Source: a virus. Taken from it: DNA of 40,062 nt. The stretch is taken from the IMG/VR virus record IMGVR_UViG_3300036832_000868, positions 1-40,062 of that record; one strand, written 5' to 3'. The first letter of the stretch is position 1; every line of letters starts with the position of its first letter. Below the pieces are notes generated by a model. It was not told the DNA's origin. It did no database searches and was given only the letters and a program-made list of their open reading frames with translations. The translations under genes were made by a program, and so were the position numbers. Below, in pieces: positions 28,819-36,333 of this stretch.

Positions 28819-30564
28819 CTAATGGACCGCCTGTCCACCGCCCTGGCCGCCCGCCTTGCGCCGCGAGCCGCCGCGGCCTTGGCCGCCGATCCCCAAAATC
28901 CCCTTGATGAGTTCTTCCTTCTTCTCGTCCTGCGCGGCTTGCGCCTGCGCCTTCTGCCGCTGTTTCAAGCGCGCCAGCAACAGTTCGGCGCCGGGCGGAT
29001 GGAGCATGTGGATCAAATCCGTTGCATCAATCGCTCCCGCTCGGGCAAGCGCGATTGCAACTTGTCGGTTATCCTCTGCAAAAGCTGGCGATGCTGAGTG
29101 GCTGTCAACCTGTACGTTGTAATTGCCGGGGAGTTGACTGAGTAGGAACTCGGTTCCTTGATCGGTTTTGTAGACGAGCGCGTCCATCGCCTGCATGACG
29201 CGGAGCGCCAGAAACCCGACATCCGCAAGTTGGCGCTCGATACGAGCGGCGCTGTCGATGAGATGAGGGCTTGACGTCCGAACCAAGGTTTGAGCGTGGA
29301 CGCCAGCGCGCACACCCGGCTCTCCCTGTCCTGACATGATCGGTGAGAAACCACTAGCTTCATCGAACAGTTTGAAAATAAACTCAAGTTCTTCCAAGTA
29401 GTTTTCGGGCGGCGGGTCCAGTAGTTTCGACGCTTTCGCATTTGGGTTCGGGTCGTTAAGAAAACCTCCCTCGTTGACAATCTTAAAGTATTGTTCCTCT
29501 GTGATGCTGGTGAAGCCGGAAAAGACTTGAGGGGAGTTGACATTGCGATCCCACATGACTTTGATATCGCGCAGCCGCTTGTTCAACAGGTCTTGCAGCA
29601 TTTGCACGTCGGCGATCATCGAGCGGCCCCAGAAATAGCCGGGCGTCGGCTGGCCCTGGAGTTTGACGAAGGGATGCTTGCCGGGGATGCGCGAGAGATT
29701 GCGCCGCGTGTTTTGGCCTTCGATGATGATCGGGTTGTGCCCGTAAATGGCTTGGATCGTCGTCCAATCGCCAGCTCGATCGCGGTCGCGGATCCACACC
29801 TCGCAGTGCTTGACGGTCGGGGCGAAATGCCGCTGAGGTCGCCACGGGGTCGGAACTGGAAACACGTTGACGATGCCCGCCGCGCTCGACGGGGCGTCGC
29901 CCACGTCTCCCAGGGGTTGCAGACCTCCTACGACCATCTGGTGGAAGTAGGTCGGTTCCTCGTCGGCGCGGTCAGGCCCCGGCTCGTCGCCGACTTCGCG
30001 CATGATTTCCTCGTAGCGCGGATGATCCATGAGCATCGTGCGCAGGCGCGATTTGGTCGGATAGCTGACGTGGCAAAACGCCTCTTGCTCGTCCAGCGCG
30101 AGCGTCGTTTCCGAGAGCACGCCGAAATTCTGCGGGTGAACCTGTCCGGTCTTGAATGTCCCGCTGTCCTCGTCGGGAAGCACCTTCAAGAGCTGTGCGC
30201 CATTGATGAGCGCCCACACCACGGCTTCGGCGAAAATCAAATCGGCGTCGGTCTGGCGGAAGTCTGTTGTCAGTTTTTCGGCGACTAGCTGCGAGCGATC
30301 TAAAACGTCCTCGTCCTCGCCGCTGTCGTAGACGAGCTGGAAACGCACGTCGGTCGGCTGCATGAGGAAACCGGCCAGCTTGTCGATAAACGGCTTGGTT
30401 TTGTTGTAAAGCGCGGCCCTACTATCCATGCTTCCCATGTAGTAATATTGGGCCGCTCGCGTATAGACCATGCCGCGATCGGTCGAGCTGGCCATGCACT
30501 CGTCGATCATCTCCCTGAGCCAGATTTGCAGATCGCCGGGGCGGCTAGGAATTTTTAGGGCCAA
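28819..30564 (-). CDS. Portal protein
   Basis: 581 aa. I use TTG 30564 (MALKIPSRPGDLQIWLREMI) with GGGAG upstream. Features of podoviral portals are present: an N-terminal QYYYMGSMDSRAALYNKTKP segment, the wing region, GYFWGRSMIADVQMLQDLLN and KRLRDIKVMWDRN, and a helical C-terminus rich in Gln/Ala (RLKQRQKAQAQAAQDEKKEE), ending in a Gly/Arg-rich tail. The portal forms the dodecameric DNA channel of the capsid. It follows the terminase by three small genes, the expected order. The start codon is the only uncertainty. Confidence 0.88.
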   Translation of the reverse strand: MALKIPSRPGDLQIWLREMIDECMASSTDRGMVYTRAAQYYYMGSMDSRAALYNKTKPFIDKLAGFLMQPTDVRFQLVYDSGEDEDVLDRSQLVAEKLTTDFRQTDADLIFAEAVVWALINGAQLLKVLPDEDSGTFKTGQVHPQNFGVLSETTLALDEQEAFCHVSYPTKSRLRTMLMDHPRYEEIMREVGDEPGPDRADEEPTYFHQMVVGGLQPLGDVGDAPSSAAGIVNVFPVPTPWRPQRHFAPTVKHCEVWIRDRDRAGDWTTIQAIYGHNPIIIEGQNTRRNLSRIPGKHPFVKLQGQPTPGYFWGRSMIADVQMLQDLLNKRLRDIKVMWDRNVNSPQVFSGFTSITEEQYFKIVNEGGFLNDPNPNAKASKLLDPPPENYLEELEFIFKLFDEASGFSPIMSGQGEPGVRAGVHAQTLVRTSSPHLIDSAARIERQLADVGFLALRVMQAMDALVYKTDQGTEFLLSQLPGNYNVQVDSHSASPAFAEDNRQVAIALARAGAIDATDLIHMLHPPGAELLLARLKQRQKAQAQAAQDEKKEELIKGILGIGGQGRGGSRRKAGGQGGGQAVH

Positions 30565-30760
30565 ACCGCTTCTCCCAGTCCTGGTAGGCTTGTTCCCATT
30601 CCTCCGCTGTTACACCAACCGTCATCTGGCGCATGCTGGTGATTAGGGACGTGAGAGCCTTGACCGCCTCGGGGTCAGTGTTTTGCAAATGCTCCTCGGC
30701 GATTTTTAGCGCGGCTTCCTCCGGGGACATTCGCGCAAGTTTACCAGACTTTGATGGCAC
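30545..30760 (-). CDS. Small helical protein upstream of portal
   Basis: 71 aa, MPSKSGKLARMSPEEAALKI; two short helices around a TVGVTAEEWEQAYQDWEKRF tail. It overlaps the portal start by 20 bp and the zinc-ribbon gene by 20 bp. Unknown. Confidence 0.7.
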   Translation of the reverse strand: MPSKSGKLARMSPEEAALKIAEEHLQNTDPEAVKALTSLITSMRQMTVGVTAEEWEQAYQDWEKRFGPKNS

Positions 30761-31202
30761 GACGTTTGCTCGCTTCGATTAAGTCGGGTTGCACGCCGCT
30801 GGCAAGGTTCGCCCGCAAAATGTCCAGCCCGTCGCGGCCGCGGTTCGCCTTGCCGATGCTGATCGCCGTCTCGAGCACCGCCTTGTGGCTCTCGGCGGCC
30901 TGCCAGCTCGCCGGTAGGACGCTGGCGGTCTGATCCTTGTAGCGAACCTTCGGCGTGCCTCCGAGACGGCGGTCGCTTTGAAAGTTGGCGACTTGGTAAT
31001 CGTTGGCGATGATGTTTTCGGCGATCGCCCTAGCCCTGCCGCCGACGCTTCCCCCGATCGCGGGCGGCTTGAACTCCTGATCCATCTCCCTCCGGTCGCA
31101 CGCTGCGCAGCTCGGCGGCGGCTTGTCCCATTCCTCCGCTGTCAGCGTCACTTCGATCCGGTGATTGCACTCGGGGCAGTGATAGGTCCGCATGATCGCC
31201 AT
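30741..31202 (-). CDS. Zinc-ribbon protein of the packaging module
   Basis: 153 aa, MAIMRTYHCPECNHRIEVTL; a start at the fourth residue is possible. C9-x2-C12 and C32-x2-C35 form an N-terminal zinc ribbon. The rest has basic helices (VGGRARAIAENIIANDYQVA, ASWQAAESHKAVLETAISIG). Between terminase and portal genes; a DNA-packaging or head protein is likely, but not identified. Confidence 0.75.
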   Translation of the reverse strand: MAIMRTYHCPECNHRIEVTLTAEEWDKPPPSCAACDRREMDQEFKPPAIGGSVGGRARAIAENIIANDYQVANFQSDRRLGGTPKVRYKDQTASVLPASWQAAESHKAVLETAISIGKANRGRDGLDILRANLASGVQPDLIEASKRRAIKVW

Positions 31203-31302
31203 CGTCGATCCCCAGGTGTTGCTTGATGCGCGCCACGTCCCTTTCGAGCGCGCTGATCCGGCCCTCGGTTTCCGCGGTGCGCAGCATCATCGGAGCGCGC
31301 AT
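31030..31302 (-). CDS. Small coiled-coil protein
   Basis: 90 codons from ATG 31302. The first 35 residues (MRAPMMLRTAETEGRISALE, then RDVARIKQHLGI) are a coiled coil. The remaining frame overlaps the zinc-ribbon gene by 173 bp and looks non-protein-like (Ser/Asp/Gly/Arg-rich). It lies 2 bp after the stop of the Acb2-like gene. A functional short form is possible, but no earlier stop is present. Confidence 0.5.
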   Translation of the reverse strand: MRAPMMLRTAETEGRISALERDVARIKQHLGIDDGDHADLSLPRVQSPDRSDADSGGMGQAAAELRSVRPEGDGSGVQAARDRGKRRRQG

Positions 31303-31304
31303 TT

Positions 31305-31535
31305 TTACGCCGTCAGACCTTTCACCGCCCACATGACCGCTTCCTCGATCTTCGTTTTAGCGAGCGAAGCCTCGCGGCCTTGTGGTACGGTGGAGTTGAT
31401 GAGGTCGAGGAACGATAGACCGGCGTCTTTGATGCGCACCATCGCTGCCTTTTCGGCGTCGTTCAGCACTCGATATTGATGGCGCACGTCGTTATTGACG
31501 GTGCGCTTGTCGCTCTCGCTGTCAACGTAGCTCAT
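31305..31535 (-). CDS. Acb2/Tad1 hairpin-like protein, candidate anti-CBASS cyclic-nucleotide sponge
   Basis: 76 aa. After a polar N-terminus, VRHQYRVLNDAEKAAMVRIK, then DAGLSFLDLI, and a second helix REASLAKTKIEEAVMWAVKG match my recollection of the Acb2/Tad1 hairpin family (HxYRxL...E...M..IK..G, then A.t.iEeAvMWAvk.it). Y21 and K36 are 15 residues apart, the same spacing as ligand-binding Tyr11 and Lys26 of PaMx33 Acb2 (from memory). Acb2 sequesters cyclic di- and trinucleotides and blocks CBASS; Tad1 counters Thoeris. The ATG follows the terminase stop (TGATG). Homology should be tested; the function is inferred. Confidence 0.65.
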   Translation of the reverse strand: MSYVDSESDKRTVNNDVRHQYRVLNDAEKAAMVRIKDAGLSFLDLINSTVPQGREASLAKTKIEEAVMWAVKGLTA

Positions 31536-33337
31536 CAGAATTTCTCCACTCTCCGGTTCGCTTTTTGGTTGATCCTACGCACATGCTCGGAAAACGCGAA
31601 ACTCAACACCGTCCCCATGTTGGCGGGCGGCCTCTCCCCCTTGACGCTATCCCAGGTGAGGTTGCGAGCGATGAGGCCCGCTCGCCGCCATTCGATCCAC
31701 GTGTGATGTCCCAAAACGGACGCGCTCACGAGGTCATCATTCTCGCCAGTGTCCGGCCCCGCCCCAAGCCAGCCGTCATCCTCGACGATGGATTGCAGCT
31801 CTTGCACAAGCCGGATCGAGCGCAGCTCCACGCGCCGCAGCATAAGGCTGTCGCGGAGGGCGCTGTAGACGTGCTGCTTGTTGTCTTGGTTGGTTTTCCA
31901 GGCGATGACGTTGCCCGCGCCGCCAAGGGTGTCGGCGCGCTTGTAAAGAAACCAGCGCACGGCGCCGATCATGTTCAAGATGCTGTCACTGCCCTGCTCG
32001 GCTTGGAGGATGCCGCGTTCCGCGAGCTGGCGGAGGTTTCGCACTTCGGGGATCACCGCCGCGCCGACGCCTGTTACCTCTACATTCGCCATGTGGTCTT
32101 TATAAGCGCCGCAAAGGTGAGCGAGTACCCAAGCGAACTGGTAGGTGAGCGGCTTGTTCGATTGGAACTCGGCGACTTGTACGAGCCGGTCCGCGTAGCA
32201 ACGGAAAACTTCAATCGCATGGTCGTTAGCGTCCCCCCCGCCGCCCCCCGACGGATCGCCGCCGATGACGTACACGCCATTTGGTTCGGGTGGTTCCCAC
32301 ACGCGAAGCATCACTTCGTCGCGGTTCGTCGTCTGCTCGATCCGTGAGCCAAGAAAGGCGTCCTCGAAGCTGTACTTGTAGCCCTGGTACGGCGGCCCCT
32401 CGGCGAGCTGTTCGTGCAGGTCCAGCGTCCGCCCCGCCGGAAAGAAACTCGATCCCGAAGCGACGAAGCATTCCCGCTCGGTCCAGGGATAGTGCCTGGA
32501 CATGTATTCGTCCTCGCGGAACTCGCTCTCCCGTCTCCACCATGCGACTTGCTCCGGTTTCACCGTCACGCCGTACTGCTGCTTGACCTGCCTCGCGCGC
32601 TTGATTTCGTCCTCGGTCAGCGAGCCGTCCCAATACGTCTTGTAATCCTCGTCACCCTTCGGGATGGCGTAGGTCGGGTTCGCCCAAAAGCCGACGAAGA
32701 TGAACCGCATGTGGCGGTCCTGCTTCGCTTGCTGGCAGTGATTGTAAAACCAGTTGAAGCCGTTCGCGATGCTCTCCCAAATGTAGAGTCGGTTTGGGTT
32801 GACGCGCGCCAGCGAGGCTTTCAGGCTCTCGACGCCCGCGAGCGAGCGCCATTGGCCGCATTCCGTCATGTGGCACATGTTGAGCGCGCGCGACGCGCCC
32901 AGGTCGGGATTGTTCGCCGCCGCCATGAGGTCGATGACGCTGCGATTGGCGAACGCCATGCCGTTGCGGTTGTTGGCGATCAAGCGGCTGTCGCCTGACC
33001 GCCACTCAGGCGGGAGGGTTTCCAGCAACGCCGCGAAGATGCGGCGCAAGCGTTCGAGGTTGTCGGTGCGGTCGGCGATGATCGCGCCCTGCACGCCGGG
33101 ATTGGCGAGCGCCCAAAACAATTCGATCACGCTGCATGTCGTCGTGATCGCCACCTGTCGGCATTTGAGCACGACAAATTCGTGGACGCCCTCGTTCAAG
33201 CCCTTGGCAACGGCGTCGATCACAAGCCGCTGCGACAACCAAGGCTCAACGTGCGTGCGGCCCTGTTCTTTGGTGTCGATTTCTACCGATGACAGAAGCT
33301 CGTAGATGCCCTGCCGGATGCTAGGTCTGGCGGCCAC
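31535..33337 (-). CDS. terL: Terminase large subunit
   Basis: 600 aa. ATPase motifs: KCRQVAITTT at residues 58-67 (Walker A of the K.RQ.G.TT type, here with Ala in place of the usual Gly) and LNMCHMTE at 152-159 (Walker B ending in the acidic E159). The nuclease half contains VIGGDPSGGG and GENDDLVSA, acidic residues expected for the RNase H-like metal site. The enzyme drives DNA into the procapsid and cuts it. No small terminase is recognisable nearby; the 82-aa or 130-aa genes just upstream are candidates. The ATG overlaps the preceding gene. Confidence 0.9.
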   Translation of the reverse strand: MAARPSIRQGIYELLSSVEIDTKEQGRTHVEPWLSQRLVIDAVAKGLNEGVHEFVVLKCRQVAITTTCSVIELFWALANPGVQGAIIADRTDNLERLRRIFAALLETLPPEWRSGDSRLIANNRNGMAFANRSVIDLMAAANNPDLGASRALNMCHMTECGQWRSLAGVESLKASLARVNPNRLYIWESIANGFNWFYNHCQQAKQDRHMRFIFVGFWANPTYAIPKGDEDYKTYWDGSLTEDEIKRARQVKQQYGVTVKPEQVAWWRRESEFREDEYMSRHYPWTERECFVASGSSFFPAGRTLDLHEQLAEGPPYQGYKYSFEDAFLGSRIEQTTNRDEVMLRVWEPPEPNGVYVIGGDPSGGGGGDANDHAIEVFRCYADRLVQVAEFQSNKPLTYQFAWVLAHLCGAYKDHMANVEVTGVGAAVIPEVRNLRQLAERGILQAEQGSDSILNMIGAVRWFLYKRADTLGGAGNVIAWKTNQDNKQHVYSALRDSLMLRRVELRSIRLVQELQSIVEDDGWLGAGPDTGENDDLVSASVLGHHTWIEWRRAGLIARNLTWDSVKGERPPANMGTVLSFAFSEHVRRINQKANRRVEKF

Positions 33338-33569
33338 CTGTCGTCGGTTCCGTTTGTGGTGGTTCGCCTTCGTGCTGTTCGTCGTAAATCAGCTTGAGCG
33401 ACAATTCGAGGATTTGCATCCACAGCTTGCGCCGGTCGGGCGGGAACGGGTCGCCGGGCGCTGGCAAGTGTTCCAAGAGCGCGTCAATCAGCGGATCGAG
33501 CTGCATTTCGTTGTTGCCCTCGCCCGGTTCTTGGCGCTCCGCTTGATACGCTGACTTTTGCTTCGCCAT
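33321..33569 (-). CDS. Small hypothetical protein before terminase
   Basis: 82 aa, MAKQKSAYQAERQEPGEGNN, with a helical centre (RRKLWMQILELSLKLIYDEQ) and Pro/Thr-rich tail. It overlaps the terminase start by 17 bp. Position suggests a packaging role such as a small terminase, but there is no HTH. Confidence 0.65.
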   Translation of the reverse strand: MAKQKSAYQAERQEPGEGNNEMQLDPLIDALLEHLPAPGDPFPPDRRKLWMQILELSLKLIYDEQHEGEPPQTEPTTGGRQT

Positions 33570-33876
33570 CTGGCCCTCCTGCGATTGGTGAATTGGCTCT
33601 CAACGCGTCGCGCGCGACGCCACCATACACGTTCCCGTCCCGCCTATTCCAGCGCCCGGTCAGAAACCCTTGAGTTTGCGTACCGGGCGCCCACGGCCAG
33701 TCTGTCGTTGCGCGCGCTCGCTCGTCGGCAATCCGCGCGAGCTCGTCGGCCCGCATTGCTGCGGCGTCCGCCTCGGCCGCCTGATGCTCGATTAGCCACG
33801 TCACGATCCGATTGAGTGACGCCGAGATGTCCCGCAGCAGGTGTGTTTGATCGTCTAATGGCGTGCCGTTGCTCAT
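33484..33876 (-). CDS. Coiled-coil hypothetical protein
   Basis: 130 codons, MSNGTPLDDQTHLLRDISAS; residues 5-60 form a long charged helix (LNRIVTWLIEHQAAEADAAA). GGGAAG precedes the ATG. The final 28 codons overlap the next gene by 86 bp and are Ser/Gly/Arg-rich. Unknown. Confidence 0.65.
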   Translation of the reverse strand: MSNGTPLDDQTHLLRDISASLNRIVTWLIEHQAAEADAAAMRADELARIADERARATTDWPWAPGTQTQGFLTGRWNRRDGNVYGGVARDALRANSPIAGGPDGEAKVSVSSGAPRTGRGQQRNAARSAD

Positions 33877-33952
33877 TGCACGCTTCCCGTGTTAACTCTT
33901 GAAATTGCTCGCCTTGATCGCAGTAGGGGCGGGCGTCCTAAGTTACCGGGTT

Positions 33953-33990
33953 GCCGTCGGGGTTGGTTGCACTCCCCCGACGGCTTTTTT
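33953..33990 (+). terminator. Rho-independent terminator oriented for plus-strand transcripts
   Basis: GCCGTCGGGG (33953-33962), a 12-base loop, CCCCGACGGC (33975-33984), then six T. The stem and T run fit a strong intrinsic terminator on the plus strand. No plus-strand gene precedes it for over 20 kb; minus-strand genes run through it, with the U tract on the wrong side for them. It may stop antisense transcripts or end a small RNA. Confidence 0.75.
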
Positions 33991-34316
33991 CAATCCATCC
34001 GGCACGCTTCGAAACTACCATCCTTTTGCCAGATAGCGACATAGCTGTAGCGATAAATCATGACCATTTCCTCTCGAAAGGGAATGGCCGCGATCGGGCG
34101 CAAGGTCGTGTCGCCGGGATAGTCCAGGCAAAACCGTTCGTGGGCGCACTCGAAACCGTCCTGCGGGTTCCAGCCGCCGTAGTGGTAACGCTCGTTGAAT
34201 TGCTCCGCGGCTGGACGCGGATCGTCCAAGTCGAGGAACGACGGGATCAAGCCCACAAGGTCAGGCTCGTTCATGACGACGGGATCAATCGCGATGACGA
34301 TTGTTGGCTCGGTCAT
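33990..34316 (-). CDS. Hypothetical 108-aa protein
   Basis: From ATG 34316 (MTEPTIVIAIDPVVMNEPDL), coupled by ATGA to the 58-aa membrane ORF. Beta/alpha mix with aromatic middle (RYHYGGWNPQDGFECAHERF) and the phrase MVMIYRYSYVAIWQKDGSFE. Its stop lies at the terminator T run. Not recognised. Confidence 0.7.
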   Translation of the reverse strand: MTEPTIVIAIDPVVMNEPDLVGLIPSFLDLDDPRPAAEQFNERYHYGGWNPQDGFECAHERFCLDYPGDTTLRPIAAIPFREEMVMIYRYSYVAIWQKDGSFEACRMD

Positions 34317-34489
34317 GGCGCGCGCCCGACACGCTGAAGCATGAAATACATCGCGCCCAACGTGATGACGATGTAAGCCAGTTGCGTTCCGACAAACCAA
34401 CGGATCGACGCCACCTCGCGTTCAAGCATCCATTGCTTCATGTCACGTTCCAGATTTTTCAGGTCGTCCTTAGTTGCCGGATCGCTCAT
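34313..34489 (-). CDS. 58-aa coiled-coil and TM protein
   Basis: MSDPATKDDLKNLERDMKQW, then MLEREVASIR, then a membrane helix (WFVGTQLAYIVITLGAMYFM) and a basic end (LQRVGRAP). The layout of a cytoplasmic coiled coil followed by one TM helix resembles XhlA-like haemolysin/holin-accessory proteins. Start and stop are coupled to both neighbours (ATGA). Confidence 0.75.
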   Translation of the reverse strand: MSDPATKDDLKNLERDMKQWMLEREVASIRWFVGTQLAYIVITLGAMYFMLQRVGRAP

Positions 34490-35025
34490 GGCCGCAGCTC
34501 CACGTTGACGTTGCCCAACGCGTCGACAACTTGCTCGAACGTGTGCGCGTTCTCTTGGTTGAGGTTGCTGTCGTGTTCAAGCCACTGTCCGGTGTCCATC
34601 ATCGCAGGTGGGATCAACGCTAGCGCGCGCTCGTTGTTGAACCGGACAAGCCCAATCACGTTGCGCTTTTCGAGCCAAGCCCGAAGCGCCGGGTCACGGT
34701 GCGCGTCGGGATAGTCGGGATCGATCCAAATTTGCGCAACCTCGCATTTCAGCGGCTTGCCATCATGGTCGAGCGTCACGTAATCGGGCATGACGTCGAT
34801 CACGTAGTGCGACCGATCCGGTCGGCGCAGTTCGCCGGTGTCCTCTGCGACAAGCCAGCGGCATGACCACAAGCGACACTCAGGCGCGACCGCCCACAGC
34901 TTGGCGTAAACCATGCAACCTTTGCCGACGCGCTGATGCTCGCACTTGACGCCCGCTCCCTTGTCGATGGATTTGACGGGGAGCAGCTTGCAACAGAGCT
35001 GGCAATCTCCACACTGCCGGGTCAT
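34486..35025 (-). CDS. Cys-cluster protein, YkgJ-like
   Basis: 179 aa from ATG 35025 (MTRQCGDCQLCCKLLPVKSI). Eight Cys occur in the first 55 residues (C5, C8, C11, C12, C28, C37, C50, C55; CGDCQLCC, VKCEHQRVGKGC, PECRLWSC), like the YkgJ-type zinc or iron chelating cysteine cluster. The rest has a beta/alpha pattern and an acidic end. Metal ligand type is unproven. Coupled to both neighbours. Confidence 0.78.
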   Translation of the reverse strand: MTRQCGDCQLCCKLLPVKSIDKGAGVKCEHQRVGKGCMVYAKLWAVAPECRLWSCRWLVAEDTGELRRPDRSHYVIDVMPDYVTLDHDGKPLKCEVAQIWIDPDYPDAHRDPALRAWLEKRNVIGLVRFNNERALALIPPAMMDTGQWLEHDSNLNQENAHTFEQVVDALGNVNVELRP

Positions 35026-35249
35026 TGGTCGCCCTCCATGATCTTGCGCATGGGCTCGAGCAGTGCGTCGCAAGAGTTCAATCCGTTGTTGAACGTGTCC
35101 AGCACTTGCGCCGCTCTCAGTTTGTGTTCGTCTGGCGTAACGCCGTAGAACCATTCCAATTGCGGAGCTGTCGCTACGAGGATGGCGTGCAAGGCTTTAA
35201 TCGTCCGCCACATGCCGTCTAAGACAACTTGTTCGCGGTCGTCGCTCAT
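35022..35249 (-). CDS. Hypothetical 75-aa protein
   Basis: MSDDREQVVLDGMWRTIKAL, an all-helical small protein ending MRKIMEGDQ. It overlaps both neighbours by 4 bp. Unknown. Confidence 0.7.
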   Translation of the reverse strand: MSDDREQVVLDGMWRTIKALHAILVATAPQLEWFYGVTPDEHKLRAAQVLDTFNNGLNSCDALLEPMRKIMEGDQ

Positions 35250-35422
35250 GACTTGCCGCCGCTCTTTTTGCTGTCGACGAAGATTTGCACGGTCGCGCTG
35301 ATTTCGTCGTAGAGCTCGTCGGCGAACTTGTCGCCCTGGCGCTCGTCGTCGATTTCTATGTGCTTGTCGACAACCTCGCGGGCGAGGTCATGGATCATCT
35401 TGTTCACCGTCACGTCGTTCAT
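35246..35422 (-). CDS. Hypothetical 58-aa protein
   Basis: MNDVTVNKMIHDLAREVVDK, acidic helical protein ending DSKKSGGKS. Start overlaps the MarR gene stop (ATGA), stop overlaps the next start (ATGA). Unknown. Confidence 0.72.
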   Translation of the reverse strand: MNDVTVNKMIHDLAREVVDKHIEIDDERQGDKFADELYDEISATVQIFVDSKKSGGKS

Positions 35423-35775
35423 TGTTGCACTCGCTTGTTGATGGCGGCCAAAAGGGCGCGGCCCTTCGCCGTCAGGTAGTGAAGCCGTTCGCGCCGGTTC
35501 ATTGGATTGATGCGCGACTCGATTAAGCCCGCACCTTCGTCGTGGCGCCGGTCGTATTCGCCCAGGTCTTGCAGATGGCGCGACATGGTGGTTTGCGCGA
35601 CGCCCGCCTGTTTGGCGTAGTCGCCGACGGTCAATCCCTCTTTTTGCGCTACAAGCCAGAACGCTTCGCAGGCGCTCACGGTCATCGTCGGTCGGATGTC
35701 GCGGATCAACGGGATTGCGGTTAGCATCGTGCGGATCAGCGGCCTTTGCGCTTCCATGCGCTCAGTGTTTGTCAT
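35419..35775 (-). CDS. MarR-like winged-helix regulator
   Basis: 118 aa from ATG 35775 (MTNTERMEAQRPLIRTMLTA). The winged helix is visible: EAFWLVAQKEGLTVGDYAKQ, AGVAQTTMSRHLQDLGEYDR, a wing with R/H and Asn-Arg-Arg, and YLTAKGRALLAAINKRV at the end, typical of MarR proteins. It is the first gene of the long late operon, right after the promoter at 35808-35836, and probably autoregulates it through the palindrome there. Confidence 0.82.
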   Translation of the reverse strand: MTNTERMEAQRPLIRTMLTAIPLIRDIRPTMTVSACEAFWLVAQKEGLTVGDYAKQAGVAQTTMSRHLQDLGEYDRRHDEGAGLIESRINPMNRRERLHYLTAKGRALLAAINKRVQQ

Positions 35776-35807
35776 CACATTGCAGTCTCCGGTTCGTTGG
35801 ACTGTAG

Positions 35808-35839
35808 CACATAAGGCGAATGTTCCCTCTTGTCAAGAG
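35808..35839 (-). promoter_or_regulatory. Late-operon promoter with palindromic operator
   Basis: On the minus strand: TTGACA (35836-35831), 17 bases, TATGTG (35813-35808), upstream of the MarR-like gene. The palindrome CTCTTG-A-CAAGAG (35827-35839) covers the -35. Strong sigma70-type layout; the operator is a likely target of the MarR-like protein. Confidence 0.72.
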
Positions 35840-35918
35840 CGAGGTAATCCCCTACATGCTTCCCTATCAGCGCAACTGCATCGCCCTCGCGCGGGGCGTC
35901 ATCGTGAAGGAAAAGACC

Positions 35919-36194
35919 ATGAACTATGTCGGCGAGGTTAGAGAATTAGGGCCGCGACCAAGTACGCGCGAACCGTTGAGCGTCATCGTCCAGGCGCCGC
36001 ACGCCCACGACGCGGCGCAGGAGGTCGCGCGGCTTGTCGCGCGCCAATGGTGGGTCGGTGGCGAGCCAAGCTTTATCGCGCAGCAACCGGGCGCCAACAA
36101 TTTCATCGCAGGCGTCGGCGTTCAGGAATGGTGCGAGAGCGGGATCGTCACGCGCGGCTGCTCGATTGCAATCACCGTCCATCCCCGTAATTAG
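35919..36194 (+). CDS. Hypothetical 91-aa protein
   Basis: From ATG 35919 (MNYVGEVRELGPRPSTREPL), with AAGGA upstream. Beta/alpha composition: LSVIVQAPHAHDAAQEVARL, then VARQWWVGGEPSFIAQQPGA. First plus-strand gene of the right arm, divergent from the late operon. A related-looking TTGTCA-17-TACATG pair (35831-35859) may drive it. Not recognised. Confidence 0.7.
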   Translation: MNYVGEVRELGPRPSTREPLSVIVQAPHAHDAAQEVARLVARQWWVGGEPSFIAQQPGANNFIAGVGVQEWCESGIVTRGCSIAITVHPRN

Positions 36195-36254
36195 GCCATT
36201 TTTGTTCTGTGAAATTTTTGAGAAAATGCTCGCAAAAATGTCATCTTGTGAGTG

Positions 36255-36313
36255 TTGACAGTATGTACTGCATATGGCATAATATGCAGATGGTGGGGCA
36301 TAAGGCCGCCACC
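36255..36313 (+). promoter_or_regulatory. Promoter, operator and leader hairpin of the 36334 operon
   Basis: TTGACA (36255-36260), 17 bases, CATAAT (36278-36283). A perfect palindrome CTGCATAT-ggcata-ATATGCAG (36268-36289) covers the -10. Downstream GGTGG (36292-36296) and CCACC (36309-36313) form a leader hairpin, then GGCAACTTAGGAAAACGAC leads to the ATG at 36334, resembling the leaders of the next operons. Confidence 0.75.
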
Positions 36314-36333
36314 GGCAACTTAGGAAAACGACA

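Noticed and set aside
29491-32347. Large plus-strand ORFs over portal and terminase (29491-30288, 31565-32347)
   Set aside because: Antisense to genes with clear portal and terminase motifs.
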